This document shows, one piece after another, positions 25,780 to 36,539 of a stretch of DNA of 64,000 nucleotides. The stretch spans positions 3,092,501 through 3,156,500 of the forward strand of contig JAQPZY010001523.1 in NCBI GenBank assembly GCA_029931535.1, read 5' to 3'. The notes beneath the pieces are model-generated. The model did not search any database. It worked only from the letters and a program-made list of their open reading frames with translations, and was not told the DNA's origin. Position 1 is the first letter of the stretch, and each line of letters starts with the position of its first letter. This DNA comes from Margaritifera margaritifera. Its lineage: Eukaryota > Mollusca > Bivalvia > Unionida > Margaritiferidae. The position numbers and the translations under genes were made by a program.

Positions 25780-27205
25780 GCAGATGGGCTTAGTCGAACA
25801 GAATATGGCGAGGGTGTCGATTTGAATGGAGACGACAAAGAAGGCGAGGTAAAAATGATAAATTACAGGATATTAAACCAGGCTTACAGCTGGAAAGGGT
25901 GCGTGAATTACAGGAAAAACATACAAATTTAAAACCGATTATGAGTTTCTTGTGCGACAATACTTTACCCGAGAATACAATAAATGCAAGAAAAATGGCT
26001 GCCATGGCTCACTGATAAATGGTGTGTTATATCACATATGGTCACCAGGGTCAAACAGAAGGCGGACACATGTAAGAAAACAGTTCGTGATAGCGCGCTC
26101 ATTAATTGACTAAGAAATACAATAGTGTCATGATGACGTAACTGCTGGACATCTAGGATTCCATAAAACATGCCAAAAGGTGCAAGATAGGTTCTACTGG
26201 GTTGGTATGTTTAAGGACGTAGACTTTTGGGTCAAATCCTGTGTAGATTGTGCCAGCAAGAAAACCCCCAAAAGGTAGGAAGCCAGCACCATTACTCCCA
26301 ATACCAGTCGATGGACCTTTCAACCGTGTTGCCGTGGATGTTTTAGGGCCGTTAACACCGAGTGATCAGGGTAACAGATATATTGTTGTTTTTACAGACT
26401 ATCAGACGAAGTACACAGAAACATTTGCTGTGAAGAATGCTGATGCAAACACAACCGCAAGACTTTCGTTGAACATATTGTGTGTCGCTGTGGGGCCAGC
26501 CGGTGCCTTCTATCATACCGTGGGAAAATATTTACTGGTTGACTATTGAATGACATATGCGCATTAGTATATACCAAAAGGTGTTTACTACAGTGTATCA
26601 CCCTGTCACAGATGGCCTCGTTGAACGATTTAATGCCACACTGACCAATATGCTGTCTATGTTCGTGTCAGACCACCAGAGAGACTGGGACCAGTTCATT
26701 CCTTATGTCTTGTTTGCCTATAACAGTAGCATTTAGGAGTCAACACAAGAAGCATTGTCGGAGCCGACACAAACATATTCAGAGATAGACGATTACAAGA
26801 CAGATGCCCTAACAAAATTCCAAGAAACATTCACTCGAATCAAACAAAATTCCAAGAAACATTCATTTGAATCAAACAAAATTCCAAGAAACATTCACTC
26901 GAGTCAAACAAAATTCCAAGAAACATTCACTCGAGTCAAACAAAATTCCAAGAAACATTCACTCGAGTCAAACAAAATATCGAAGCTCAACAAAAACAGA
27001 AATTTTCATAGGACCAAATTACCAAAGAACCTGAATTCAAAGTAGGCGACAAATGTTGGGTATATTCACCAGCTAGTAAGCCAGGCCTCTCTATAAAATT
27101 GTTACACCTGTGGAGTGGTCCATATAGAATGATTGCGAAAACATCACCAGTGAACAGATTGAGAGTTGTGACAATAGACAAACTAAACAAATTGTACATG
27201 CAAAT
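25780..27205 (+). pseudogene. Gypsy integrase (broken)
   Basis: DDE integrase. The zinc-binding HHCC region is readable near 26130-26275 (GHLGFHKT, then CVDCASKK). The catalytic core begins with VAVDVLGPL (first Asp) in 26250-26549. The segment that should carry the second Asp (about 26510-26530) is frame-shifted and substituted. The third-acid region VERFNATL is at about 26620. A GPY/F-type C-terminal module (WSGPYRM) follows near 27115. A minisatellite of about 32 bp, roughly four units at 26815-26975, has expanded inside the coding region. Confidence 0.9.
26815..26975. repeat. 32-bp tandem repeat inside gypsy integrase
   Basis: Units read CAAAATTCCAAGAAACATTC plus a variable ACTCGAGTCAAA part. 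The period is not a multiple of three, so successive copies are read in different frames and the expansion breaks the integrase. Confidence 0.85.
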
Positions 27206-27208
27206 CGA

Positions 27209-27540
27209 ATGAAACTGTTTTTTGACCCGGATGCCTTCCCCCAAGAACCTGTATTGTTTCCAGAGGCACCAAGTGACAATACAAATCAGTATGACAGTGA
27301 TACTGAGATTGACGTTAATTATGAAGAGCCAGAAGATCCAGAAATTGTGGAAATACTTGACACTTTGTATACGAATGTCAAAGGTGGGAGGTCTGAAAAA
27401 CGGTATTTTGTCCGGTACAAAAACAATAATGCAAACGACACAGCCTGGGTAGACCCATAGAATGTTCCGTCTCAGCTTATCCAGGCTTTTGAGGAAAACT
27501 ACAATCGCCGCCTACGTAGTGCTGCCAGAAAGAAATAGTC
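27209..27540 (+). pseudogene. Chromodomain-like C-terminus of gypsy polyprotein
   Basis: The end of the polyprotein contains EIVEILDTLYT, then RYFVRYKNNNANDTAWVDP, a stop (27458-27460), and QLIQAFEENYNRR in the same frame. This is the pattern of an integrase-attached chromodomain: a variable loop, a conserved Y-x-V-R/K-Y-K strand, a Trp-x-x-P position, and a C-terminal helix. In this family the domain is thought to guide insertion toward particular chromatin. One in-frame stop interrupts it. Confidence 0.75.
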
Positions 27541-28200
27541 GTTACATTGGATTTAACCTATTCTCATACGGAATTAAGTCAGAAGTTAACTGAGAACACG
27601 AATTCATATGGATATGTATTTTTCTATGTGATGTCATTTTTTGTTTACAATCACCAGTTTTAGTACTTCTTGAATATTGCTTGTGTATTCACGTTGCTAC
27701 TGGTGTGCCACTCTACTCATAGGTAAACCAATCAAGTTCCAGACAATGTTTGCAAACACTGACGTGGGTAAATCTGTCATTCCAGTAGCCCAGGGATAAT
27801 TGATCAGATTTTAGAATCTCATGAGATTAGCTGTGGATGGGCCATTACATGTAACTGACCTTTGGTGAAGTGTGTTTACAATTCTTGCAAGGTGAACTAT
27901 AGTACAATTCACACATTTTGTTGCAAACAGCAGTGACTGTAAATGTGTATATAGTTTGTGCTTGATTGAATTTAATTGACAATAATGTACATGTAAACAC
28001 TTATATGTAACTGATTGATTATTTTGAACTGAAGGAATATTTATGCATACGGTTACTGATTTTACTAATCTTTTATACATTACTGATTTGCACCTGTTAT
28101 AAGGAGTCCTACTGCCGAAAGGTTATATAAAAATTTGTATGAAAAAAAAAAAAATGCAACATGAGGTACTTTTACACGTACATTGACTGAGGACAATCAT
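27541..28200. other. Gypsy 3' untranslated region
   Basis: Non-coding sequence between the chromodomain end and the polypurine tract, with an A-run at 28142-28154. No ORF with recognisable content. Confidence 0.6.
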
Positions 28201-28201
28201 T

Positions 28202-28236
28202 CTTTTTTTTTTTTTTTTGGGGGGGGGGGGGAAAGA
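28202..28236 (+). promoter_or_regulatory. T-run followed by polypurine tract
   Basis: A run of T, then a run of about 13 G and GAAAGA, directly before the 3' LTR start. A purine run at this position normally primes plus-strand synthesis. The length suggests slippage. Confidence 0.6.
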
Positions 28237-28238
28237 TA

Positions 28239-29009
28239 TGTCACGATGCCCCAGACACAAGCTAATTGTGAAGCTAAGAGATGTAACGGTGCCCCAGACA
28301 CAAGCTAATTGTGAAGCTAAGATATGTAACGGTGCCCCAGACTCGAGCTAATTATGAAGCTAAGAGATGTAACGGTGCCCCAGACTCGAGCTAATTGTGA
28401 AGCTAAGAGATGTAACGGTGCCCCAGACTCGAGCTAATTGTGAAGCTAAGAGATGTCACGGTGCCCCAGACACAAGCTAATTGTGAAGCTAAGATATGTC
28501 ACGATGCCCCAGACACAAGCTAATTATGAAGCTAAGATATGTCACGATGCCCCAGACACAAGCTAATTGTGAAGCTAAGAGATGTAACGGTGCCCCAGAC
28601 ACAAGCTAATTGTGAAGCTAAGAGATGTCACGGTGCCCCAGACACAAGCTAATTGTGAAGCTAAGATATGTCACGATGCCCCAGGCCCAAGCTAATTATG
28701 AAGCTAAGAGATGTCACGGTGCCCCAGACACAAGCTAATTGTGAAGCTAAGATATGTCACGATGCCCCAGAAACAAGCTAATTATGAAGCTAAGATATGT
28801 CACGATGCCCCAGACACAAGCTAATTGTGAAGCTAAGAGATGTAACGGTGCCCCAGACACAAGCTAATTGTGAAGCTAAGAGATGTCACGGTGCCCCAGA
28901 CACAAGCTAATTGTGAAGCTAAGATATGTCACGATGCCCCAGGCCCTTAGCTAATTATGAAGCTAAGAGATGTAACGGTGCCCCAGACACAAGCTAATTA
29001 TGAAGGCAA
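28239..29009. repeat. 43-bp minisatellite derived from the LTR 5' end, about 18 copies
   Basis: Unit TGTCACGGTGCCCCAGACAC followed by AAGCTAATTGTGAAGCTAAG and ATA or AGA. Variants (TAACGG/TCACGG/TCACGA, ACTCGAG/ACACAAG, ATTATG/ATTGTG) recur in blocks, indicating block-wise amplification. Confidence 0.95.
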
Positions 29010-29258
29010 TAGGGGGATGAGCTGAGATGAGGAGGCAGGGGTCACGAAGACTGGGGGCAGTAGAGTTAGAGTAGAGCAGGGGTTAAGATAATAATAATAA
29101 TAATAGTAATGACTTTATTTAAAGAAGAAGATCATTTCAGTTTGGTTGTAGAAGATAAAGGTGTATTCGTTCATTGGTAGATGCATAGATGTGAAATAGC
29201 AATAAGAAGAATATACTCGTTGAGTTTCTGATACCACGGGAATTACCATAAGTGAACA
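28239..29258 (+). repeat. 3' LTR with internally amplified satellite
   Basis: Begins TGTCACGATGCCCC. The first 43 bp of the LTR are tandemly repeated about 18 times (28239-29009), followed by the rest of the LTR, which matches the 5' LTR to its end. A segment of about 43 bp at 29090-29132 with (ATA)n and TTTATTTAAAG is absent from the 5' LTR and is bordered by AAGAT on each side. Confidence 0.88.
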
Positions 29259-29359
29259 ATAAAGCCTCCTTGAGGAGCATATTTAATGGGTCATTTGTAA
29301 AAAATTAAAACTAGCTTATGAATATTGGTTGCTTTTAAATCGTAACTGACAATCAATAG

Positions 29360-29637
29360 GTGAAACCAGAGACCGATCCAGGATATTGTTGAAGAGGGGG
29401 GGGGGGTGGGCGTTAACAAGTAGGCAAGGAGTCTGTGGGATGGAACCCCTGGTGAGTAGGGCGGGGGCAGGGGGCAGGGGGTGAAGCCCCTGAAAATGCC
29501 TGTATTTTAAGCGGCTACTTGTAAAGAAAGCTTACTCAGAAAACGTTCCTATTGTTTCGCGCTCATTTTAATTTTTTTTGGGGGGGGGGGGAAGGTGCGT
29601 GTGCGCCTGCTCCGCCACCCTCACGGTCCGCCACTGG
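29360..29637. mobile_element. Probable hAT-type MITE remnant
   Basis: The left edge reads CAGAGACCGATCCAGG and the right edge GGTCCGCCACTG, resembling diverged inverted CAGTGGCGGATCC-type termini. The interior has G-runs. No convincing 8-bp target duplication. A related, rearranged copy lies at 3745-3965. Confidence 0.4.
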
Positions 29638-29639
29638 AA

Positions 29640-30620
29640 ACATTCCTGAAACCTTTCTTGCGTATCCGTAAGCGAAAAGAGTAAACTATCTGTGTATCAG
29701 ATGATGTAGATAGAAAACATATTAAGTTGGTGTTTGGGGCGACTATAATGTATCCAAATTGATTTATGAAAATGAGTTGGTGCGTTGGAGTGAATAAATG
29801 AAAACAAATAAATTTGTTTGATGTCCCAAAATTTTGTAATTAATGTTCCTGGGGCGCCGATAAATATATCGAATAGACTCTAAAACTGAAAATCAAACAT
29901 TTCGTAAATTTACAGAACTTTAAAAGTTTGCGAAATTTAAAAAAAAAAAAAAAAATATAATTTGTACGTGATAAGAATCTCGGTGGTTCTTTGCATAATA
30001 CTACATGTTGTCTCTCCTAAAAGAAGATTTTATCGACGAGCTGTGGATAGTAAACAGTACACTTTATGACTTGACAGAGTCATACGAAGCGATAAGCAAG
30101 AACTATTTGGACACTGATGAGGCCAGTCATAGTGACTGCCATTTTCAATGCTCCATTTGACCTCCAGGAAAGTTTCTTTTATGTTTCTAGAAGTCTGTCA
30201 ACCGAAGGAAATTCGGAGGACGTTAAAAGAAAAATAATAGATTAAAGGACGGGACAATGGCCTTGACTGATGTCTGGTAAACTTTCCCAGTATCAAATTA
30301 AGCAATTAGAAATAAACCTTGTATGACTTCTCTACGCAGCAGTTTATTCAGAGGATGTTTTACCCTGTCAGATTACACTCTTCATATCACGACAAATGCT
30401 TTCAGCAAGCAATTAGGTACCCATGTGGCTGTCCATGAATTTTCTTCCACAACTGTAGAATCGAATCCTGGCTATATCGATTGACGTTTATATGATTATA
30501 CATTGTTACTAAATCCCATCAAATCATGTTTTACGTAGCAGGGGCAGGGTTGGTAATTTATTATTTACTTCATAACATTTTTTACAAAATAAAAGAAATC
30601 TGAAGAGACCTTTCTTCCTA
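29640..30620. other. Duplicated non-coding block (copy B of 3970-4790)
   Basis: Closely matches 3970-4790. No coding signal. Confidence 0.6.
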
Positions 30621-30787
30621 TTTTTGTATATTGCTTGTAAATAAGTTTACTTGCTCTGATAACTGCTCTTACAATAATTATTGCATATTACCTGTAAATA
30701 AGTTTACTTGCTCTAATAACTGCTCTTACAATAATTATTGCATATTACCTATAAATAAGTTTACTTGCTCTGATAACTGCTCTTACA

Positions 30788-30958
30788 CAGTGGCGTAGCG
30801 GGGGGTAGGGGGTGGGGGTGGGGAGGGGTGAAGGGGGCGCACTTTCTAGGGGGCTGCAATTTTTTAAGAGTACCGTATATATCATAAATAATACGAACGG
30901 AGTGGGGGCGTAATTTTGGTAGTTGCCCTGGGCGGCACTATGCCTCGCCACGCCACTG
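30788..30958. mobile_element. hAT-type MITE with 8-bp target duplication
   Basis: A 171-bp element starting CAGTGGCGTAGCG and ending CGCCACGCCACTG. Flanks are CTCTTACA (30780-30787) and CTCTTACG (30959-30966). The target is the last unit of the 57-bp tandem repeat, whose uninterrupted version CTCTTACAATAAT is seen nearby. Confidence 0.88.
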
Positions 30959-31256
30959 CTCTTACGATAATTATATTGTATTTATGTGACAGTACTTTCC
31001 CTCCTTTTGAAGTCGCATGCTAGTTTCCCACCTTTATGCGACAAAAATATCCCCGCTCCTTTGATAACGTGATTGATTCCATCCTTTCAAGTCAAATTAC
31101 TTTCTTATTCCCTTCTTGATGTTCAGTTTGTTTGGGCAATGTTGGAGTAAAGATTAGAATGTTCAAAGTTATTCTTTTTTTGAACCGTTACAGGTTAATA
31201 ATTTTAAAAGCACTTGTCTAATTACTGCCAGGAGTGAGTGCCCATAATGAATAAAT

Positions 31257-31700
31257 CTGGGTTTCTTTATTTACTGATTGCAATGAAACCTTACGTCATG
31301 CCATCCTATCTCTAAATGAAACCTTAAATATGTACCCTAGTTTTATTTCCATTAGCTTATAGCACGTACTCCATCACATTTTGGAGCCACCAACTTCCGA
31401 TTACAGTTATAAGGGAAGTCTTAGGATGTTGAATGTAATGTGTCAGCTGTTTTGTGTTGAATAATTTTTGTTTCTCTGCATAACTACTAAAATTAATTGG
31501 TTCCAAACACCAAATTAGTAAAGTTTGGATTATGGCGATCAACACCTATGTTGTATAATTAATCTGAAAGAACGGATTAGCCTATTTTTCATGTGAAATC
31601 ATAAAAAAACTAAAACATTAATATTTAATTGTTTGAAGAAAATCAGCATGCTTCTCTAATGCGTAGGAAAGATTGAACACTTAACATTTTTAACGCTCAC
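31257..31700. repeat. Second copy of 8624-9140
   Basis: Shares TCTGGGTTTCTTTATTTA and ACATTTTGGAGCCACCAACT with 8624-8760 and continues colinearly with indels. It marks the far end of the segmental duplication. Confidence 0.75.
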
Positions 31701-32925
31701 AATTTTAAACACAGGAATTGGTTGAATATTGGTTGATTGTAACTTATCTGCCTTTGTAAAGGTTTTACAATTCCATATTTCCATAAGATATATCACAATA
31801 AGGCGGACATTGTGCTTTAAAAAACAACGGATACACATTTTCTTGCAAACACATGGGGTTAGACAGCAATAGTATAAATGTTTTACACAAGTTTAGGAAT
31901 ATTAGAAAACATTATATGCCCAATTCAAACTCTGTTCTAAGCTCATTCATAGAAACGTTTGGTAGCTTTATCAATAGATATACGTTACACCTCTTAGTAA
32001 TTAATCACTACTTGGTCACAAAGTTTAAGACATGTCTTTACTTTAACAAAAGGAATAAATACGGGTGATGTAACCAAATTCGGGGCTGCAATTTGGCGAT
32101 GCTCTGACAATTAACATTATTCACTTTGATCAATGACTGGCCGTTTGGGCAACTTGGTTGTGGTCGTGTAACGTCATTGTTCGGATCAAAGTGTAACCGG
32201 ACCTTAAATTCGGTTATGAACACGTGACAAGATGGTGGGTATATGAGCGTCCCTAATCACAAGATATTGCATTTCACCAAAGGGGAATTTATTAATTAAA
32301 TAAATAATTTGAAGTTAATAAAAATATTCTTGTTTTATAGAAGGGAAATAGAAAATGTTTGCATTATAAACATATCTGTGAAAATTTTCCTCCTGTCTGG
32401 TTTGACCAAGGCAAGAATTACATTGAGAATTATCATGAATTCAAGGCCTTCTTTTTTATCTGTCTGAAACAGATCCGGAAGCAAGACATGAGGGCACATA
32501 CTCTTTATTGTATATATGGCAATTAACTGGTCGCAAAATCGTGTATCTTATCTTCGTGGTATAGTTATCATTATCATGTCTGGGTCAGTATTTCAAAGAG
32601 ACTGTGTGATTAAAGCGACATTTCGAAATTTCTTGACTACAGAGTGAGTTCCCAGTTGTCATTCCGGTGCTTTGGGCCAATACATTAACATCCAAAGCAG
32701 GTACTCAGATAATGATTGATGCATTTTCGTCTATTTGTACTTAACCCTATAGCTAGGCTTATGGACTTATAAAACCATCGTCTGCCATGGTGGCATCCAT
32801 TTAAAAAAAAATGAGGTCTGCAGTAGAAGCTATTTTTATTCCCATGAATGATTGTCTGAAATTAATTCTTTAAGAAGTACTAAGCTAAAAAAAGTTTGAT
32901 TCATAATAAATGTAATCCGATATCG
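31701..32925. other. Non-coding sequence, nothing recognised
   Basis: Short ORFs only. No motif or repeat structure that I can support. Confidence 0.4.
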
Positions 32926-33372
32926 TACTTCTCCTCCAAAACATGCTAGCACCATAAATACCGTACTTCTCTGCCAGAACATGCTAGCACCATAAATACA
33001 ATAGTTCTCCGCCAGAATATGCTAGCACCATAACTACCGTACTTCTCTGCCAGAATGTGCTAGCACCATAACTACCGTACTTCTCTGCCAGAATGTGCTA
33101 GCACCATAAATACTGTACTTCTCTGCCAGAATGTGCTAGCACCATAAATACTGTACTTCTCTGCCAGAATGTGCTAGCACCATAAATACCGTACTTCTCC
33201 GCCAGAATATGCTGGCACCATAATACAATAGTTCTCCGCCAGAATATGCTAGCACCATAAATACCGTACTTCTCTGCCAGAACATGCTAGCACCATAAAT
33301 ACAATAGTTCTCCGTCAGAACATGCTAGCACCATAAATACCGTACTTCTCTGCCAGAATATGCTAGCACCAT
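32926..33372. repeat. 38-bp minisatellite, about 12 copies
   Basis: The unit contains CATGCTAGCACCATAAATAC and CGTACTTCTCTGCCAGAA. Variants CAATAGTTCTCCGCC and CGTACTTCTCTGCC alternate. Confidence 0.92.
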
Positions 33373-33950
33373 TATTGTGATTTATTCTACAAGAGTTATT
33401 AATACATTACATTCGTGGTTAAACATGCCATATAGACACTAATTTCTACAGAAGTCCTGCAAAATTTATGCAAGATTATGTATCGCTTTATTTATTGAAA
33501 TTCTTTAAAAAAAATATATATTTAACGAGTGAACCTTGGTCGCTTAAGAGTGCACTCAAAATGTTTTTCGTAATGACGTTCACATTCACTAATGGTCAAC
33601 ATCGAATGTCATAAAAATCGATTTCGTTCGTGCATACCTACTAATAGTCTGGGCCACTTGGTCCGCTTCAGCATTCGTCGCTTTCCAATTCAAAGCTAAA
33701 CCATGGCCTGGGGAAAAAACGAAGTGAAACTAAAACGAGGCGCCCCAAATCTTAGGGCGCGTGTTATGAGCGGTGAGTAAGGTAAATTAAATTAATAATG
33801 AAAACAAAGCAATTAAAATCACCCCTTTATGGCAAATAAAGATAAAATTAATAGAAGTCATGAAGAATATTGTAATTAGATGTAAAAGGCAGATGTTAGA
33901 TCTTTTGTACCCCCACCCCCAACCCATCCCACCTCCACCAAACAGGAGCA
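33373..33950. other. Non-coding sequence left of the Polinton-like element
   Basis: No gene. A GC-rich palindromic segment (GGCGCCCCAAATCTTAGGGCGC-like) lies near 33742-33763. No inverted terminal repeat matching the right side of the element was found by eye. Confidence 0.35.
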
Positions 33951-34370
33951 ATGAAAGTGTTTGGAGGTGGGATTGTCTGTTTGAAAAAATATTTAGAAAA
34001 GGGTATAACACTTCACGAAGACATGGTGTTTCAAGGCAAAAATAAGTGCGCTTGGCTGAAAATAGAAAGTAAAAAGCTATGTGGGACAAACTTTGTTGGT
34101 GAATATTGTGACTTGCATATGGCAGAATTTAGGATAGGATGTAGAGTTTACCCGTGTTGGAAGTGTGGTGCTGGAAAGTGGACTGATTATAGGACATGTG
34201 CGAGGTGTGGTACTGGAACGTGGACTGATTATAGGACATGTGCGAAGTGTGGTGGCAACCATGCAGTAAGAGACATAAAGAGAGCAGAAAACAGAGCAAG
34301 GAAACATTTTAATAAAGTTTTTTGTGAGCTTCCTTCAAGGCAAAATCCATTTAGATATAAGGAATTATAG
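33951..34370 (+). CDS. Small cysteine-rich (zinc-ribbon-like) protein, intact 139-codon ORF
   Basis: I cannot name its function. The 139-residue ORF is open and has three Cys-x2-Cys-type pairs in its second half (WKCGAG, ARCGTG, AKCGGN) after earlier Cys residues (NKCAW, LCGTN, YCDLH), which suggests one or more zinc-binding ribbons. A basic helix rich in Arg/Lys follows. Two adjacent 42-bp units (34161-34202, 34203-34244) are an in-frame duplication that added a CxxC module. It is the only apparently undamaged ORF in the Polinton-like block, but its base composition is nearer to the AT-rich surroundings. Small zinc proteins of this sort occur in related elements; membership is an inference. 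Confidence 0.55.
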   Translation: MKVFGGGIVCLKKYLEKGITLHEDMVFQGKNKCAWLKIESKKLCGTNFVGEYCDLHMAEFRIGCRVYPCWKCGAGKWTDYRTCARCGTGTWTDYRTCAKCGGNHAVRDIKRAENRARKHFNKVFCELPSRQNPFRYKEL

Positions 34371-34568
34371 ATATAAAGCTGTATGTAAGCACATCTAAGT
34401 AAAATCCATTCAGATTGTGGGGATTATAGGTATAACACTTAACGTGAGCACAACAAAGTCCATTTAGATAATAGAGATTGTAGGTATAAAGCCTAACGTC
34501 AGCACAATAAAATAAAACCTATTTACATAATAGGGTGTATAGGTATAAAAATTAACGTGAGCACAAGA
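34338..34568. repeat. About 57-bp tandem repeat seeded at the end of the zinc-protein ORF
   Basis: Four units. The first overlaps the last codons and stop of the ORF, and the next three lie downstream with the shared pattern CCATTTAGATA..ATTATAGGTATAAA..GTGAGCACAA. An AATAAA signal falls in the third unit (about 34507). Confidence 0.8.
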
Positions 34569-34627
34569 AGAAAAAAAATATATTCAGAAATATGGGTTGA
34601 TATGTATACCTCTTGACACAGCGCAGC

Positions 34628-34912
34628 ACTATGTCTGATATCACACGTCTGAGCGAGCTGCTCCAGAGAGGGCAGATAACCCAGAGTGAATATGACGCGT
34701 TGTTCTCGGTATATGCGAAAGGGGCTCTTAAACCAGCTCCAACACATAGACGGCGTGCGTGCATTATTCTAGTGGAGTATTCATTTGTACAGTCGCAGAG
34801 GCCTATTCCAGCACCACGTTGGACTGGCAGGCTACGGCAACTGCCCGACTTTGTAGAGCGGCAGAATGGAGTAAACGCGATTGTGAAAGACTACCGCGCC
34901 ACGGTTCCTTAA
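34628..34912 (+). CDS. Short ORF with SHOCT-like helix and PAPR motif
   Basis: An ORF of about 95 codons; the in-frame ATG at 34631 (MSDITRL) is the likelier start. Residues 3-25 resemble a SHOCT-like helical hairpin (LLQRGQITQSEYDAL). Later RPIPAPR is a proline-rich motif of the type seen in N-terminal or neighbouring parts of Polinton polymerase genes. It may therefore be the upstream part of the polymerase gene, now cut off from it by the LINE and LTR insertions, or a separate small protein. Function is not established. Confidence 0.45.
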   Translation, partial: TMSDITRLSELLQRGQITQSEYDALFSVYAKGALKPAPTHRRRACIILVEYSFVQSQRPIPAPRWTGRLRQLPDFVERQNGVNAIVKDYRATVP

Positions 34913-35084
34913 AATCGTGAGCTCGAGGCAGACGCCTTAGCATTTCATAATGCTTTGAACCTACGGTACATGCTATCCTTTAGAGTGAGCTCAGGAACAT
35001 TGATAACCTTAAGTTCAGCCTCGTTCTTACGACACAGCTGGAGAAAGCCACGTAAAGCCATCTTTTCCATCAGCCTTCGACCTG

Positions 35085-35660
35085 ATTGATAACCCAGGGG
35101 GCAAACAACGATGGAAATATATGGTTAAGGAGGCATTTAAATCATATTGGCGCAAGACATGGGAAAAGGCTAAACTAAACAAACCGTCACTCAGATTCTT
35201 CCACATCCAAGACAGCCCTTTGCTGCAGGCACCCCCCCCCCCTGGACATCCGCCTCAACCGACACAAGAGCAGTAGCGGAAGCATCCATCAAAGAATGGT
35301 TCTAACAGGCTCGTACACACTGCAGTACAACAGACACAAGTTAAATTAACACTCCGTCTCCCATGTCTGCTCCTTTGTAAAGGAGAATCAGAAGATAGAA
35401 ACTGCTTCATTCTCTCCCTAAAGTACAAATGTGCTAAACATCTTCAAAAAATACTAGTCTTCATCCAGTCTGGTAGGACAGGTGCAGCTGATATCTTGAG
35501 CAATTACGGCGATCTCATGTTGCAGCGCGTGATGGATTACAGTTCTCCAACCATCAAGACCAATTTTAATTTAAGCACTGATCAAATCTAAGAAATTGAA
35601 TGTCTTAGTAGAAGCCTCATTTACAACCTGCATCGCCAGAGAACAAGAATTTTAACTTCT
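35085..35660 (+). pseudogene. Probable LINE C-terminal remnant
   Basis: Degenerate reading shows a Lys/Trp-rich helix (FKSYWRKTWEKAKLNKPSLRF) and, about 70 codons later, a Cys-x3-Cys...EDRN segment (CLLLCKGESEDRN) resembling the zinc-binding tail found after reverse transcriptase in some LINEs. Stops and a poly-C tract (35230-35240) interrupt it. It shares no obvious similarity with the LINE at 48391. Identification is tentative. Confidence 0.35.
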
Positions 35661-35792
35661 GCCAATCCAGCCTGTACATAAGAAGAAATGTATTCTCATT
35701 ACAATATTACTGCTACATTCCCATTAACAATAAACATATTTCTAAGTTCAAAGTACGATCACATTTACTTCCTCAGTACTGCCACCAGTCTC

Positions 35793-36316
35793 TGTTATGA
35801 CTAATAATGGATAAACATTATTATTCAAATAATCTTAAATGTCCTAATCACAAGTCCAAAAATATAGAATGTTCCTAATGAATTCCAATATTCTTGAATG
35901 TCCTGATATAACACAATGATAAAATCCAGAACGTCTTTGAATGAGTTCATAAAAGTCCAAAGTAATGTCATAATTCAAAAGTCAATGAGCACTTTAGTAA
36001 TTCCAACGAATATCTTAAATAAATAATTCCTCTCGAATTATATCTGATTTCAACAGCACAATGTAAAATCTGATCACAAATGGATTTCCACTGACTGATC
36101 AAAAACAGGAATAAATTATTTGTTTACCAAATCCCTATTTGTACTCATTTTCACTTGACCTATATCAACAGGATGTGAAGCAATAAAATAGGAAAAACCC
36201 AGTCTAACTGTCAACATGACTGGTCTTGAACTCAAATACTTGTAAACACTTTATTTACAAGTGACCAGAATTTAAAGTGCAGACAAACACACATTATAGA
36301 TTAAATATACATAACA
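35793..36316 (+). mobile_element. Solo LTR, family 1 copy 4, within the Polinton-like block
   Basis: 524 bp starting TGTTATGACTAATAA and ending TATACATAACA. It parallels 11075-11815 with shared phrases TCTTAAATGTCCTAATCACA and TATAGAATGTTCC. It lacks internal retroelement genes. Confidence 0.7.
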
Positions 36317-36539
36317 ATCTGGGCTGCTCCGATGAATACCAGAGGAATTACAATTAACAACAACAACAACATGCTTAGCCTTGAAACGTTTACGATAAAG
36401 AAGCTGAAATGGCAGCCACAAAAGTGACGGCCTGGTTTTGAACCGACACCGTAGTCGTACTGCGCAGCAATGAGCTTTAGAAGCTTGTTGGCTAAGCTAA
36501 TGCTGCCATACTGAAACGCATTGAAATTACATGCTTTAG

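Larger units (their letters stand above)
22374..29258 (+). mobile_element. Ty3/gypsy LTR retrotransposon, full structure, degenerate
   Basis: Order on +: 5' LTR, tRNA-Leu-type primer site, gag, protease, reverse transcriptase/RNase H, integrase, chromodomain-like C-terminus, purine-rich tract, 3' LTR. RT before integrase is the Ty3/gypsy (Metaviridae-type) order and the chromodomain-like end suggests a chromovirus-like lineage. Many frameshifts and stops make it non-functional. It is inserted in duplication copy B: copy-A-like sequence ends shortly before 22374 and resumes at about 29380. A clear target-site duplication is not seen. Confidence 0.93.

Noticed and set aside
22374..29258. Clear 5-bp target duplication for the gypsy element
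   Set aside because: Flanks GTTAA and ATAAA do not match; the 3' LTR end may have suffered a small deletion.
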